Made by a program: the position numbers and the translations under genes
NCBI GenBank assembly: GCA_963923455.1
Contig: CAWULT010000140.1
Span: forward strand, 1-10,843
Source of the DNA: CAWULT01 sp963923455
Lineage (GTDB): Bacteria > Acidobacteriota > Vicinamibacteria > Vicinamibacterales > UBA2999
Direction of reading: 5' to 3'
DNA: 10,843 nt
Notes under the pieces: generated by a model
Told to the model about the DNA's origin: nothing
Databases searched by the model: none
Seen by the model: the letters and a program-made list of their open reading frames with translations, nothing else
Part shown: positions 1-7,929 of the stretch, one piece after another
Position numbering within the stretch: the first letter of the stretch is position 1
How the letters are laid out: each line of letters starts with the position of its first letter

Positions 1-2
1 CC

Positions 3-698
3 CGCCACTACGGCATCCCGAACGTCTACGGCACGCACTTCCGCCGGGTGACGCTGCCCGACGAGACGCGCCGCGGCCTGCTGGGCAAGGGGGCCGTGCT
101 GATGGTCACCTCGCACGCGCACCGCACGTCGCCGGTACTGCGAGGCAAGTGGGTGCTCGAGAACATCCTGGGGGCGCCGCCGCCGCCGCCCCTGCCGTCG
201 GTGCCGCCGTTCCAGGAGGACACCGATCCAGGCAAGCCGAAGTCGGTGCGCGAGCGCATGGAGCAGCACCGGCGCAACCCGGTCTGCGCGTCGTGCCACC
301 GCATGATCGACCCGGCCGGGCTGGCGCTCGAGAACTTCGACGCGACCGGTGCGTGGCGGACGCGCGACGGCGGCACGCGCGGGAACCCCGTCGACGCGTC
401 CGGACAGCTCGTCGACGGCACGCCGATCAACGGCGTCAACGAGCTGCGGGCGGCGCTGCTGCGCGATCCGCGGCTCTTCGTCAGCGCGCTGACCGAGAAG
501 CTGATGACGTATGCGCTCGGCCGGGGCCTGACCGCGACCGACATGCCGGCCGTCCGCGCCATCGTGCGCGAGGCGGCGGCCGACAACTACCGGTTCTCGT
601 CCATCGTCCTCGGCATCGCGAAGAGCGTTCCCTTCCGGATGCGCCTCAAGGGTCCGGCGGGTGAGGCGTCGACCCAGACGGCCGCGTTGACCAACTAG
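3..698 (+). CDS. DUF1592/DUF1588/DUF1585 c-type heme protein, 3' part only
   Basis: The reading frame is open from the window edge (first full codon at 3), so the N-terminus is missing; the in-frame GTG at 48 is internal. The visible 231 residues begin in a DUF1588 domain (GLLGKGAVLMVTSH, then TSPVLRGKWVLENILG and a Pro-rich GAPPPPPLP stretch). A DUF1585 domain follows, with NPVCASCHRMIDPAGLALENFD, then LTEKLMTYALGRGL and the terminal FSSIVLGIAKSVPFRMR. The CASCH at 285-299 is a c-type heme-binding CXXCH motif. Full-length relatives (planctomycete-type cytochrome c proteins) carry an N-terminal cytochrome c domain plus DUF1587, DUF1592 and DUF1595 ahead of this part and are exported. Their reaction is not known to me. 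The gene stops 12 bp before a DUF1552 gene, a pairing commonly seen in Acidobacteriota and Planctomycetota, which suggests joint function. Family assignment is firm; function is open. Confidence 0.93.
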   Translation, partial: RHYGIPNVYGTHFRRVTLPDETRRGLLGKGAVLMVTSHAHRTSPVLRGKWVLENILGAPPPPPLPSVPPFQEDTDPGKPKSVRERMEQHRRNPVCASCHRMIDPAGLALENFDATGAWRTRDGGTRGNPVDASGQLVDGTPINGVNELRAALLRDPRLFVSALTEKLMTYALGRGLTATDMPAVRAIVREAAADNYRFSSIVLGIAKSVPFRMRLKGPAGEASTQTAALTN

Positions 699-710
699 CT
701 CGAGGTAGCC

Positions 711-2027
711 ATGTTCATCACCCGAAACGCCCTGTCGCGTCGCACCATGCTCCGTGGCCTCGGCGCCACGCTCGCCCTGCCGCTCCTCGACGCCATGGTC
801 CCGGCGCTGACGCCGACGGTGCGGACCGCCGGCGCGCCGACCCGCCGCTTCGGCGCCGTGTTCGTGCCGATGGGCGAGCGCCCGTCGCACTGGACGCCGG
901 CGACGACCGGCGCGGGCTTCGAGTTCAGCCCGATCCTCAAGCCGATCGAGCGCTTCCGCGACTCGGTGATCGTCGTGTCGAACGTCGACCGGCCGCTGCA
1001 GGGGACGCACGCCGTCAGTACCGGCACGTGGCTGACCGGCAGTGCCCCGAAGCGCACGGAGGCCGAGGACTTCGTGGCCGGCACCTCCCTCGACCAGATC
1101 ATCGCCAGGAAGATCGCCGGCGACACGGTGTTCCCGTCGATCGAGATCGGCACCGAGGACTTCACCGGCTACGTGGGCGCCTGCGACGTGGGCTACAGCT
1201 GCGCCTACATGAACACCATCTCGTGGAAGAGCCCGACGGTCCCCATGCCGATGGAGACCAACCCGCGGGTGGTGTTCGAGAAGATGTTCGGGCGTCCGGG
1301 CACGCCGCAGGAGCGCGTGGCGCGCATGCGGCAGAACCGCAGCATCCTGGACTCGATCACCGGCGACGTCGCCTCGCTCGAGCGCGGCCTCGGCGCGCGC
1401 GACCGCGTCCGGCTGGACCAGTACCTCGACCACGTCCGCGAGATCGAGGGCCGCATCCAGCGGGCCGAGAAGCAGGCCACGACCGAGCGCGTGGTGCCGG
1501 TGGCGCCGGTCGGCATCCCCGACTCGTGGGAGGAACACGCGACGGTGATGTTCGACCTGATGGCGCTGGCCTTCGAGGCCGACGTCACCCGCGTGTTCTC
1601 GTTCATGCTGAACCGCGAGGCCAGCCAGCTGGTGTTCCCGAACCTCGGCTTCAACGAGCCCTGGCACCACGTCTCGCACCACGGCAACGAGCCCGAGAAG
1701 CTCGAGTTGCTCGTGAAGCTCAACACGTGGCAGATCGAGCTGTTCGGCCGGTTCCTCGACCGGCTGAAGGCCACGCCGGACGGCGACGGCACCCTGCTCG
1801 ATCACTCGGTGCTGCTGTGGGGCAGCGGCATGAGCGACAGCAACACGCACTCGCCGCTCGACGTGCCCTACCTGCAGGTGGGGAAGGGCGCCGGGATGTT
1901 CAAGGGCGACCGGCACCATGCTGCGCCAAAGGGCACGCAACTCGCCAACGTGATGCTGCGCGTGGCGCAGGGCTTCGGCGCCGAGCTCGACAAGTTCGGC
2001 GTGAGCACCGGCGCGTTCGAGCTGTAG
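711..2027 (+). CDS. Tat-exported DUF1552 domain protein
   Basis: This 438-residue protein matches the DUF1552 family over its whole length. The N-terminus carries a twin-arginine signal, SRRTMLRG at residues 9-16, followed by a hydrophobic stretch (LGATLALPLLDAMVPAL), so export in folded form is expected. Family-typical segments are RRFGAVFVPMGERPSHWTP (45-63), LDQIIARKIAGDTVFPSIEIG (127-147), YSCAYMNTISWKSPTVPMP (162-180), the DQYLDHVREIEGRI helix (236-249) and HSVLLWGSGMSDSNTHSPLD (365-384). The last is rich in Asp, Ser and His and resembles the metal-site region of DUF1501/sulfatase-like proteins; that comparison is from memory. The ATG at 711 is supported by GAGGT at 702-706 and by placing the Tat motif near the N-terminus. 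It follows the heme protein gene by 12 bp and is probably co-transcribed with it. No catalytic activity is established for the family as far as I know. Confidence 0.93.
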   Translation: MFITRNALSRRTMLRGLGATLALPLLDAMVPALTPTVRTAGAPTRRFGAVFVPMGERPSHWTPATTGAGFEFSPILKPIERFRDSVIVVSNVDRPLQGTHAVSTGTWLTGSAPKRTEAEDFVAGTSLDQIIARKIAGDTVFPSIEIGTEDFTGYVGACDVGYSCAYMNTISWKSPTVPMPMETNPRVVFEKMFGRPGTPQERVARMRQNRSILDSITGDVASLERGLGARDRVRLDQYLDHVREIEGRIQRAEKQATTERVVPVAPVGIPDSWEEHATVMFDLMALAFEADVTRVFSFMLNREASQLVFPNLGFNEPWHHVSHHGNEPEKLELLVKLNTWQIELFGRFLDRLKATPDGDGTLLDHSVLLWGSGMSDSNTHSPLDVPYLQVGKGAGMFKGDRHHAAPKGTQLANVMLRVAQGFGAELDKFGVSTGAFEL

Positions 2028-2052
2028 TGACGTGCCGACTTCGGGACGAAGC

Positions 2053-3627
2053 ATGAGCACACGCATTCGCGTCGCCCTGCTGCTGGCGCTCGTCGCGGGC
2101 GCCGGCCTGTGGGCCGCCGGTGCCCCGACGCCGCTCATCGACGCCGTCAAGCGGGGCGACCGGGAGGCCGTTCGACGGCTGTTGCGCACCCGGGCCGACG
2201 TCAACGCGGCCGAGGCCGACGGCATGACGGCGCTGCACTGGGCCGTGCAGGCCAACGACGTCGAGATGGCGACGGCGCTGCTGCGAGCGGGGGCGAGCGT
2301 GAAGGCGGCCAACCGCTACGGGCTGCAGCCGCTGACGCTGGCCGCGACCAACGGCAGCGGCAAGATGGTGGCGGCGCTGCTGGGGGCGGGCGCGGACGCC
2401 AAGAGCGTCGGCGTCGACGGCGAGCCGGTCGTGCTGACCGCCGCGCGCACCGGCGACACCGAGACGATCCGGCAGTTGCTGACGCACGGGGCGGACGCCA
2501 ACGCCCGTGAGCCGGAGTTCGGCGAGACGGCGCTGATGTGGGCCGCCGCCGAGAACCACGCGGGGGCGGTCACGCTGCTGCTCGAGGCCGGGGCGCAGGC
2601 CAATGCGCGCTCCCGCCAGCTCGACGCGCCGGTGCTGGAGTTCCCCCGCAGTGGCGGTCCCAACTCGCCGTTTCCCCGCGGTGGCTGGACGCCGCTGATG
2701 TACGCGGCGCGGCAGGGCTCGATCGAGGCGGCGCGGGCGCTCGTCGATGGCGGCGCCGACCCGAACCTCGTGGCGCTGCCCGAAACCGACGTGCCGCTCA
2801 AGGGGGACGAACTGGCCTCGGCCGACCGCGGCGTCGGGACGAGCGCGCTGGTCTTCGCGATCATCAACTCGCACTACGACCTGGCGGCGGTGCTGCTCGA
2901 GAAGGGCGCCAACCCGAACGTCGAGGACCTCGCGGGGATGGCCGCGCTCTACGCCGCGGTCGACATGAACAGCCTGCAGTGGGTGCAGGGCCGGCCCGCG
3001 CCGATCCTGACGGACAAGCTCGACGCGGTCGACCTGGTCAAGCTGCTGCTCGCCAAGGGCGCCAATCCCAACGCCCGGCTGAGGCGGGGGCCGCTGAAGC
3101 GGCACCACGACGCCGGCTCGACGATGAACTTCGGCGCCGGGACGACGCCGTTGATGCGTGCGGCCCGCACCAACGACGTGGCGGTCATGAAGGCGCTGCT
3201 CGAGGGCGGCGCGGACCCGTTCCTGACGCTGCCCGACAAGACCAACGCCCTGATGATCGCGGCGGGGCTCGGCTACGGCGGGCTCCGCGGCGAGGGCATC
3301 CGCATCGTGCTGCCGACGCCCGAGGGCGCCGTCGATGCCTTGTCCCTGTTGCTCGACCGGGGCATGGACGTGGACGCGTTCAATGCGGCGGGCAACACGG
3401 CGCTCCACGGCGCGGTCACCCGGGGGGACGCCGTGGTGAAGTTCCTGGCCTCGCGCGGGGCGTCCCTCGACGTGCGCAACAAGGCCGGCCTGACGCCACT
3501 CGATCTGGCCAGCGGTGCCGGCGGCCGTGGCGGCCGCCCCGGCGTGGTGCGCGAGAGCACGGTCGCGCTGCTGAAGCAGCTGATGGCGGATGCGGCCGCG
3601 AGGAAGGGCAGCGCCGCGCGCAACTGA
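2053..3627 (+). CDS. Exported ankyrin-repeat protein
   Basis: This is a 524-residue protein with a signal peptide (residues 1 to about 23, ALLLALVAGAGLWAAGA) followed by roughly ten to twelve ankyrin repeats filling the rest. Clear repeats lie near 26-55, 57-86, 90-118, 123-152, 157-185, 212-238, 262-290, 363-391 and 446-475, each with the TALHWA / TPLMYAA first helix and the LL..GA(D/N)xN turn. Several repeats are interrupted by long inserts (about 186-211, 239-261, 305-325, 341-362, 402-425). Ankyrin repeats bind proteins; here the likely place is the periplasm because of the signal peptide. The ATG at 2053 is preferred over the in-frame GTG at 2032 because it puts the basic signal-peptide start at the N-terminus. 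The gene begins 25 bp after the DUF1552 gene and ends 8 bp before the next start, so it is likely an operon member. Its binding partner is unknown; neighbouring exported proteins are candidates. Confidence 0.92.
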   Translation: MSTRIRVALLLALVAGAGLWAAGAPTPLIDAVKRGDREAVRRLLRTRADVNAAEADGMTALHWAVQANDVEMATALLRAGASVKAANRYGLQPLTLAATNGSGKMVAALLGAGADAKSVGVDGEPVVLTAARTGDTETIRQLLTHGADANAREPEFGETALMWAAAENHAGAVTLLLEAGAQANARSRQLDAPVLEFPRSGGPNSPFPRGGWTPLMYAARQGSIEAARALVDGGADPNLVALPETDVPLKGDELASADRGVGTSALVFAIINSHYDLAAVLLEKGANPNVEDLAGMAALYAAVDMNSLQWVQGRPAPILTDKLDAVDLVKLLLAKGANPNARLRRGPLKRHHDAGSTMNFGAGTTPLMRAARTNDVAVMKALLEGGADPFLTLPDKTNALMIAAGLGYGGLRGEGIRIVLPTPEGAVDALSLLLDRGMDVDAFNAAGNTALHGAVTRGDAVVKFLASRGASLDVRNKAGLTPLDLASGAGGRGGRPGVVRESTVALLKQLMADAAARKGSAARN

Positions 3628-3635
3628 CTCTGGTC

Positions 3636-4007
3636 GTGAAGGTGCTCGACGCCCTGATGGCGGCCCTGTTCGCGCTGGCCGCCGTCGTCCAATTCAACGA
3701 TCCCGATCCGGTGCGCTGGGCCGTGCTGTACGGCTTGTCGTGCCTGTTGTCGCTCGGGCCGCTGTTCGGCCGCCGCGTGCCCCCGCTCGCCTGCGCGGCA
3801 GTCGGCGGCGCGGCGCTCGCGTGGGGCCTGTGGTGGATGGCGGCAGGGCCAGGCACCGGCGCGTACGCCCGGATGTTCGACGCTTGGGAGATGCGTTCGA
3901 TGGCGATCGAGGAAGCGCGCGAGGCGTCCGGCCTCCTGCTCGTGGCGGCCTGGATGGCCGCGGTCGGCGCGCGTGGTGCGAGGCCCGCGCGTGGAAGGGC
4001 GGCCTGA
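3636..4007 (+). CDS. TMEM220-family small membrane protein
   Basis: This 123-residue protein starts at GTG 3636 and has about four hydrophobic helices near residues 4-19, 26-44, 50-70 and 97-113. The QFNDPDPVRWAVLYG segment (19-33) after helix 1 and WEMRSMAIEEAREASGLLL (84-102) before the last helix are the hallmarks of the TMEM220 family (transmembrane family 220), found in bacteria and animals without a known biochemical role. The GTG gives MKVLDALMAALFALAAVVQ, which matches the usual family N-terminus; the ATG at 3657 would cut into helix 1. No clear ribosome site is visible, and the start lies 8 bp after the preceding TGA, so translation may be coupled. The next gene starts 3 bp after its stop. 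The frame stays open far upstream, to 2538, but that part is a shadow of the ankyrin gene. Family call is fairly sure; function is unknown. Confidence 0.85.
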   Translation: MKVLDALMAALFALAAVVQFNDPDPVRWAVLYGLSCLLSLGPLFGRRVPPLACAAVGGAALAWGLWWMAAGPGTGAYARMFDAWEMRSMAIEEAREASGLLLVAAWMAAVGARGARPARGRAA

Positions 4008-4010
4008 TCG

Positions 4011-5315
4011 ATGCGGACGGTCCTGGCGGGGCTCGCGCTGGTGGTGATCTGCGGCGCGATCGGATGGTGGTTCGTGAGCCGGCCGTCGCCGGGAGCGGTG
4101 CCCGTGGCGGTGCCCAGCGCGCCGGCGCCGCTCGTGGTGTCCGGCGGCGACGGGCGCTTCGCCTCCGGCGCGATCGGTGCACCGGCCGGCAGCGAGGAGC
4201 GACCGCAGATTGCGCACGTGGCGATTGCGGACGTCGACCGCGACGGCCTCAACGACGTCCTCGTCTGCGATGCGCTGCGGAATCAGGTGTCGTGGATCAG
4301 GCAGGCGCCTCGCGGGACTTTCACCGAGCTGGTGGTGGCGTCGGTGGCGGCGCCCGCGCACGTGCAGGCGGTGGACGTCGACCGCGACGGCGACGTGGAC
4401 CTGCTGGTGGCGGCGCTCGGGTTCCTGTTCCCGAACAACAACCGGGTCGGGTCCGTGCTGGTCTTCGAGAACGACGGCCGTCAGGGCTTCACGCCGCACA
4501 CGCTGGTCTCGGGCGTCGCACGGGCGGCCGACGCGCGGGCGGCCGACTTCGACGGTGACGGGGACCTCGACGTCAGCGTCGCCGGGTTCGGCTACGACGA
4601 CGGGGAAACGAGCTGGCTCGAGAACCGGGGCGGCTGGACGTTCACCCAGCACGTGCTCCAACGCCTGTCGGGGCCGATCAACGCGGTGCCGACCGACGTG
4701 GACCGCGACGGCAGGCTGGACATCGTCGCGCTGGTCAGCCAGGAGTGGGAAGAGATCTGGGCGTTCCTCGGCGACGGCCGCGGCGGGTTCACGCCGCGGA
4801 TGCTGTGGGGTTCGACGAACCCCGACTTCGGCTCGAGCTGGCTGACGATGGTCGATCTGGACCGGGACGGCGATGACGATATCCTGTACGCGAACGGCGA
4901 CGCGTTCGACTACGCGCCGCCGAACAGCCGGCCGTGGCAGGGTGTCCAGTGGCTCGAGAACAAGGGCCAGCTGTCGTTCGAGTTGCACCGGATGACGGAC
5001 CTGCAGGGCGCGTCGAGCCCCGAGGCCGCGGACCTCGATGGCGACGGCGACCTGGACGTGCTGGTCGTGACGGCCAACAACGACTGGGACAACCCGGGGG
5101 CGCCAAGCCTGCTGTGGCTCGAGAACGACGGCCGGATGGGCTTCACGGCCCGCGGCCTGGCTTCGTCGCCCACCCATCTGCTGACGCTGTCCGTCGGCGA
5201 GCTGGATGGGGACGGCAAGGTGGACGTGGCGGCGGGTGGCATGCACATCAGCCGGCCGTACGATCGGATTGGACGGGTGACCGCGTGGCTCACGGCCGGG
5301 GGCCGGCCGCGCTGA
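4011..5315 (+). CDS. Membrane-anchored FG-GAP/VCBS repeat beta-propeller protein
   Basis: This 434-residue protein opens with a hydrophobic segment (residues 4-22, VLAGLALVVICGAIGWWFV) that is probably an uncleaved anchor or signal peptide, followed by a Pro/Ala linker to about 45. Seven FG-GAP-type motifs of the form DxDxDGxxD then follow, starting at residues 74, 122, 179, 229, 282, 341 and 397. The last has Glu in place of the first Asp (ELDGDGKVD). These loops bind calcium in characterised FG-GAP proteins, and seven of them fit a seven-bladed propeller. Between motifs the blades repeat a (V/L)xWLEN(D/K/R)G...F pattern (for example 202-207, 314-318, 368-373). Cys14 is not in a lipobox. The ATG at 4011 lies 3 bp after the TMEM220 stop, with GGAAGGG at 3993-3999 as a possible ribosome site. 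The role is likely binding on the outer side of the inner membrane; the ligand is unknown. Confidence 0.9.
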   Translation: MRTVLAGLALVVICGAIGWWFVSRPSPGAVPVAVPSAPAPLVVSGGDGRFASGAIGAPAGSEERPQIAHVAIADVDRDGLNDVLVCDALRNQVSWIRQAPRGTFTELVVASVAAPAHVQAVDVDRDGDVDLLVAALGFLFPNNNRVGSVLVFENDGRQGFTPHTLVSGVARAADARAADFDGDGDLDVSVAGFGYDDGETSWLENRGGWTFTQHVLQRLSGPINAVPTDVDRDGRLDIVALVSQEWEEIWAFLGDGRGGFTPRMLWGSTNPDFGSSWLTMVDLDRDGDDDILYANGDAFDYAPPNSRPWQGVQWLENKGQLSFELHRMTDLQGASSPEAADLDGDGDLDVLVVTANNDWDNPGAPSLLWLENDGRMGFTARGLASSPTHLLTLSVGELDGDGKVDVAAGGMHISRPYDRIGRVTAWLTAGGRPR

Positions 5316-5322
5316 CGAGGAC

Positions 5323-5329
5323 GAGAGGA
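5323..5329 (+). promoter_or_regulatory. Ribosome binding site (GAGAGGA)
   Basis: GAGAGGA lies 8 nt ahead of the ATG at 5338 and is one of the better Shine-Dalgarno matches in the window. It fixes the start of the secreted protein gene downstream. Confidence 0.7.
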
Positions 5330-5337
5330 ACGCAATC

Positions 5338-6366
5338 ATGACCAGGACGATGTGCACGGGAAGTCTGGTGGCGGTGCTGCTGGCCGGGGTCGGGTGGCCC
5401 GTGGGGCTCGCCGCGCAGACGGGCGGCGCGCAGCCGGCGGCCGCCAGATCCGCGGCGGTGCCACGGACGCCGTGGGGCGATCCCGATCTGCAGGGCACTT
5501 TCACCAACGGCAGCGAGAGCGGGATCCCGATGGAGCGGCCGGCCGAGTTCGTCGGGCGCCGCCTCGAGGACGTGAAGCCCGAGGAGATGGCCCGGCTGAT
5601 GCAGCAGCGGGCCGAGCGCGCGAAGGCGACCGCAGCCACGATCGGCGGCACGGCCGACAACGACACCGGCGCCGGCCCGTCGCACTGGTACGAGAACACG
5701 ACGACGAACAGCCGGGCATGGATGATCCAGGATGCGCCCGACTACAAGATTCCCGCGACGACCGAGGACGCGAAGCGCCGCGCGGCGGCGGTCCGGGCGG
5801 CCCGGCGCGGCGGCGACGGCTACTACATCGGGCCGTTCGACAGCCCCAGGGACCTGACGCTCTACGTGCGGTGCATCAGCCGCGGGGTGCCCGGGTCGAT
5901 GATGCCGGCGATCTACGGCAACTCCTACGACATCACGCAGGGCCCTGGCTGGGTGGCGATCCGTTACGAGATGGTGCACGAGACCCGCGTGATTCCGCTC
6001 GACGGGCGGGCGCACGCGCCGGCCTCGCTGAAGTCGTACATGGGCGACGCGCGCGGCCACTGGGAGGGCGACACGCTCGTGGTGGAGACGACCAATTACC
6101 TGGAGGCCTCCGCCTACGGCGGCGCGTCGGACAAGTTGAAGACGACCGAGCGGTTCCGGCCCGTCGGGCGTGACGCCATCGAGTGGTCGATCACCTTCGA
6201 CGACGCCAGCACCTGGGTGCGCCCGTGGACGTTCGGCATGCGCCTGACGCGTGACGAGCAGGCCGGGGTCTTCGAGTACGCGTGCCACGAGGGCAACTCG
6301 GGCCTGGCCGGCATCCTCAGTGCCGCCCGTGCCGAGGAGCGCGAGGCCGCGGCCAAGGCCAAGTAG
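5338..6366 (+). CDS. Secreted protein of the PWGDPDLQG / WEGDTLVV type
   Basis: This is a 342-residue exported protein. The signal peptide spans residues 1 to about 26 (SLVAVLLAGVGWPVGLAAQ). After an Ala-rich linker comes PRTPWGDPDLQGTFTN (42-57), a signature I associate with uncharacterised secreted proteins of Acidobacteriota. A charged helix follows (74-98), then a C-terminal core with VRCISRGVP (177-185), IPLDGRAH (219-226), GHWEGDTLVVETTN (240-253), LKTTERF (267-273) and VFEYACHEGN (311-320). The mature protein has only two cysteines, Cys179 and Cys316, which suggests a disulfide. The ATG at 5338 is backed by GAGAGGA upstream and lies 22 bp after the FG-GAP gene stop. The core matches the minus-strand gene at 7930-8808, so the two are paralogs. 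No function is known to me. Confidence 0.88.
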   Translation: MTRTMCTGSLVAVLLAGVGWPVGLAAQTGGAQPAAARSAAVPRTPWGDPDLQGTFTNGSESGIPMERPAEFVGRRLEDVKPEEMARLMQQRAERAKATAATIGGTADNDTGAGPSHWYENTTTNSRAWMIQDAPDYKIPATTEDAKRRAAAVRAARRGGDGYYIGPFDSPRDLTLYVRCISRGVPGSMMPAIYGNSYDITQGPGWVAIRYEMVHETRVIPLDGRAHAPASLKSYMGDARGHWEGDTLVVETTNYLEASAYGGASDKLKTTERFRPVGRDAIEWSITFDDASTWVRPWTFGMRLTRDEQAGVFEYACHEGNSGLAGILSAARAEEREAAAKAK

Positions 6367-6392
6367 CGCCGCGCGCGGCAGACGAGACCGAG

Positions 6393-6420
6393 ACGGCGGA
6401 GCCCCGATGGGTTCCGCCGT
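6393..6420 (+). terminator. Intergenic hairpin, possible terminator after the six-gene run
   Basis: The segment forms a 12-bp stem (6393-6404 with 6409-6420) closed by the four-base loop CGAT; the only non-Watson-Crick pair is one G-U in RNA. It sits 26 bp after the stop at 6366 and 30 bp before the next start at 6451. No T-run follows, so a classic intrinsic terminator is not proven; T-poor hairpins are common at gene ends in GC-rich genomes. It could instead stabilise the upstream mRNA end or partly attenuate read-through into the TPR gene. Confidence 0.55.
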
Positions 6421-6450
6421 GTGTGGCCCCTCGCCGCCGGACTCCCAGGC

Positions 6451-7923
6451 ATGAACTGCATTTCGATGGCCCGGCGTGGACGCGGGGCGCGCTGGCGCCA
6501 CGCCGCGTCGGCCGCCGGCCTGCTGCTGGCGGCGACGGCGTGCAGCCGGCCCGGGAGCGGTCCGCTCACCGTGCCGGAGCCGCCGGCCTCCGGTCTGGCG
6601 CCCGAGGTGCTGAGCCATCTCCGGGAACGCTACGATGCGGCGCGGGCCGAGCCGGGGTCACCCGGCGCCGTGGGCGCGCTCTGCACGGCCTACCACGCCG
6701 ACATGCTGTTCGCGCTGGCGGACGCGTGTTACGTCCACGCGCAGACGGTGGCCCCATCCGAGTGGCGGTTCGTCTACGCACGCGCGTTGCTGCTCGCCGA
6801 CCGTGGCGGTGGACCCGGGCTCGTGCCGCTGCTGCGCCAGGTGCTGGACCGCGCACCGGAGTTCGGGCCGGCGTGGCTGCGCCTGGGAGACGCCGAGTTC
6901 AAGGCCGGCCGCTACGACGCGGCGGCCGACGCGTGGGGGCGGGCGAGCGGGCTCGACGATCCACCGCGCGACGGCGGCACGCCCGAGCACCGCGTCGAAG
7001 TGCCGCTGAGGGCCTATGCGTCGCTCGGGCTGGCCCGCGTGGCGCTGGTCCGGGGCGACGCCGACGGCGCGCGCCGGACGCTCGAGGCGGTTGTCGCGGC
7101 CCAGCCCTCGTTCGGCCCCGCCATCCGGCTGCTCGCCGAGGCCTACCGCGGCACCGGTCGCGCCGCCGACGCGGACCGGGCGGTCGCGCGGGCCGGCCGG
7201 CTTCCGGAGTTCGCGCCCTACGCGGACCCCGTGGTCGACGCACTCGTCCGGGAATCGCGCAACAGCACGTTCCTGATGCGGGCCGCCTCGGATGCCGGGC
7301 TCACCATCAATGCCGAGTGGAGCGAGTTCCTGAGCCGCCGCGCCGTGCGCTTCGACCCGGCCAATCCCGAGGCCGTCTCCAAGCTCGCGCGCGTCCTGCG
7401 GACGATCGGCCGCAGCCAGGAGGCGCTCGAACTGTTCCTCCGGTACAAGGCGCTCGTGCCGGGCGACCGGCAGGTGTCCGCACACATCGGCGGGTGCCTG
7501 AGCGACCTCGGGCGGTACGCCGAGGCCGAGGAGCAGTTCCGGACGGCGCTGCGCGCCGGCCTCGACGACCCGGTCACGCACTACAACCTGGGGCTGCTGT
7601 TGTCGCGGACCGGCCGGGGCCAGGCGGCGGTGCAGGAATACGAGCGGGCGCTGGCACTCGACCCGCGCCACAGCGAGGCTCGCAGCAACCTGGCGGCCGT
7701 GCTGGCGGCCAGGGGAGACCTGCCCCGGGCTGGCGCGGAACTGGAGCGGGTGCTGTCCTACGACCCGGACAACGCGCTCGCGCGGACCAATCTGGGGCTG
7801 GTGCGGATGCAGCAGGGCCGGACGGCCGACGCCGTCCGGGAGTTCGAGGCGGCCCTGCGGATCGAACCGCAGATGCCGCAGGCGCGGGCCGCCCTGGAGG
7901 CCATCGGCCGCGGGCGGCCCTGA
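6451..7923 (+). CDS. TPR-repeat lipoprotein
   Basis: This 490-residue protein has a basic N-terminus (MARRGRGARWRH), a short hydrophobic stretch and a likely lipobox ending at Cys31 (LLAATAC), so it is probably lipid-anchored after export. TPR-like helix pairs occur near 138-171, 188-220, 305-338, 340-372, 373-405, 407-439 and 441-473. The last four are the most regular, with patterns such as YNLGLLLSRTGRGQAAVQEYERALALDP. Residues 253-280 (EFAPYADPVVDALVRESRNSTFLMRAAS) break the repeat array. The start is uncertain: ATG 6451, ATG 6466 and GTG 6421 all lead into the same signal, and none has a good ribosome site. ATG 6466 would give the more typical short lipoprotein signal. The gene lies beyond the hairpin at 6393-6420 and may have its own promoter. 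TPR arrays are protein-binding scaffolds; the partner is unknown. Confidence 0.88.
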   Translation: MNCISMARRGRGARWRHAASAAGLLLAATACSRPGSGPLTVPEPPASGLAPEVLSHLRERYDAARAEPGSPGAVGALCTAYHADMLFALADACYVHAQTVAPSEWRFVYARALLLADRGGGPGLVPLLRQVLDRAPEFGPAWLRLGDAEFKAGRYDAAADAWGRASGLDDPPRDGGTPEHRVEVPLRAYASLGLARVALVRGDADGARRTLEAVVAAQPSFGPAIRLLAEAYRGTGRAADADRAVARAGRLPEFAPYADPVVDALVRESRNSTFLMRAASDAGLTINAEWSEFLSRRAVRFDPANPEAVSKLARVLRTIGRSQEALELFLRYKALVPGDRQVSAHIGGCLSDLGRYAEAEEQFRTALRAGLDDPVTHYNLGLLLSRTGRGQAAVQEYERALALDPRHSEARSNLAAVLAARGDLPRAGAELERVLSYDPDNALARTNLGLVRMQQGRTADAVREFEAALRIEPQMPQARAALEAIGRGRP

Positions 7924-7929
7924 TCGGGG

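Noticed and set aside
173..205. CCG-type microsatellite in the first gene.
   Set aside because: It encodes a Pro-rich linker found at the same place in DUF1588/DUF1585 relatives, so it is an ordinary family feature.
1900..3408. A 502-codon minus-strand open frame opposite the ankyrin gene.
   Set aside because: The apparent regularity mirrors the ankyrin repeats on the other strand; no independent motif, signal or ribosome site supports it.
4011..4080. Lipoprotein signal in the FG-GAP protein (Cys14).
   Set aside because: The residues before Cys14 are Val-Val-Ile; a lipobox needs a small residue just before the cysteine.
3273..5699. An 808-codon minus-strand open frame crossing several plus-strand genes.
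   Set aside because: It runs antisense to the ankyrin, TMEM220, FG-GAP and secreted protein genes, all with clear family motifs; its translation is Arg/His/Val/Pro-rich without domain features, as expected of a GC-rich shadow frame.
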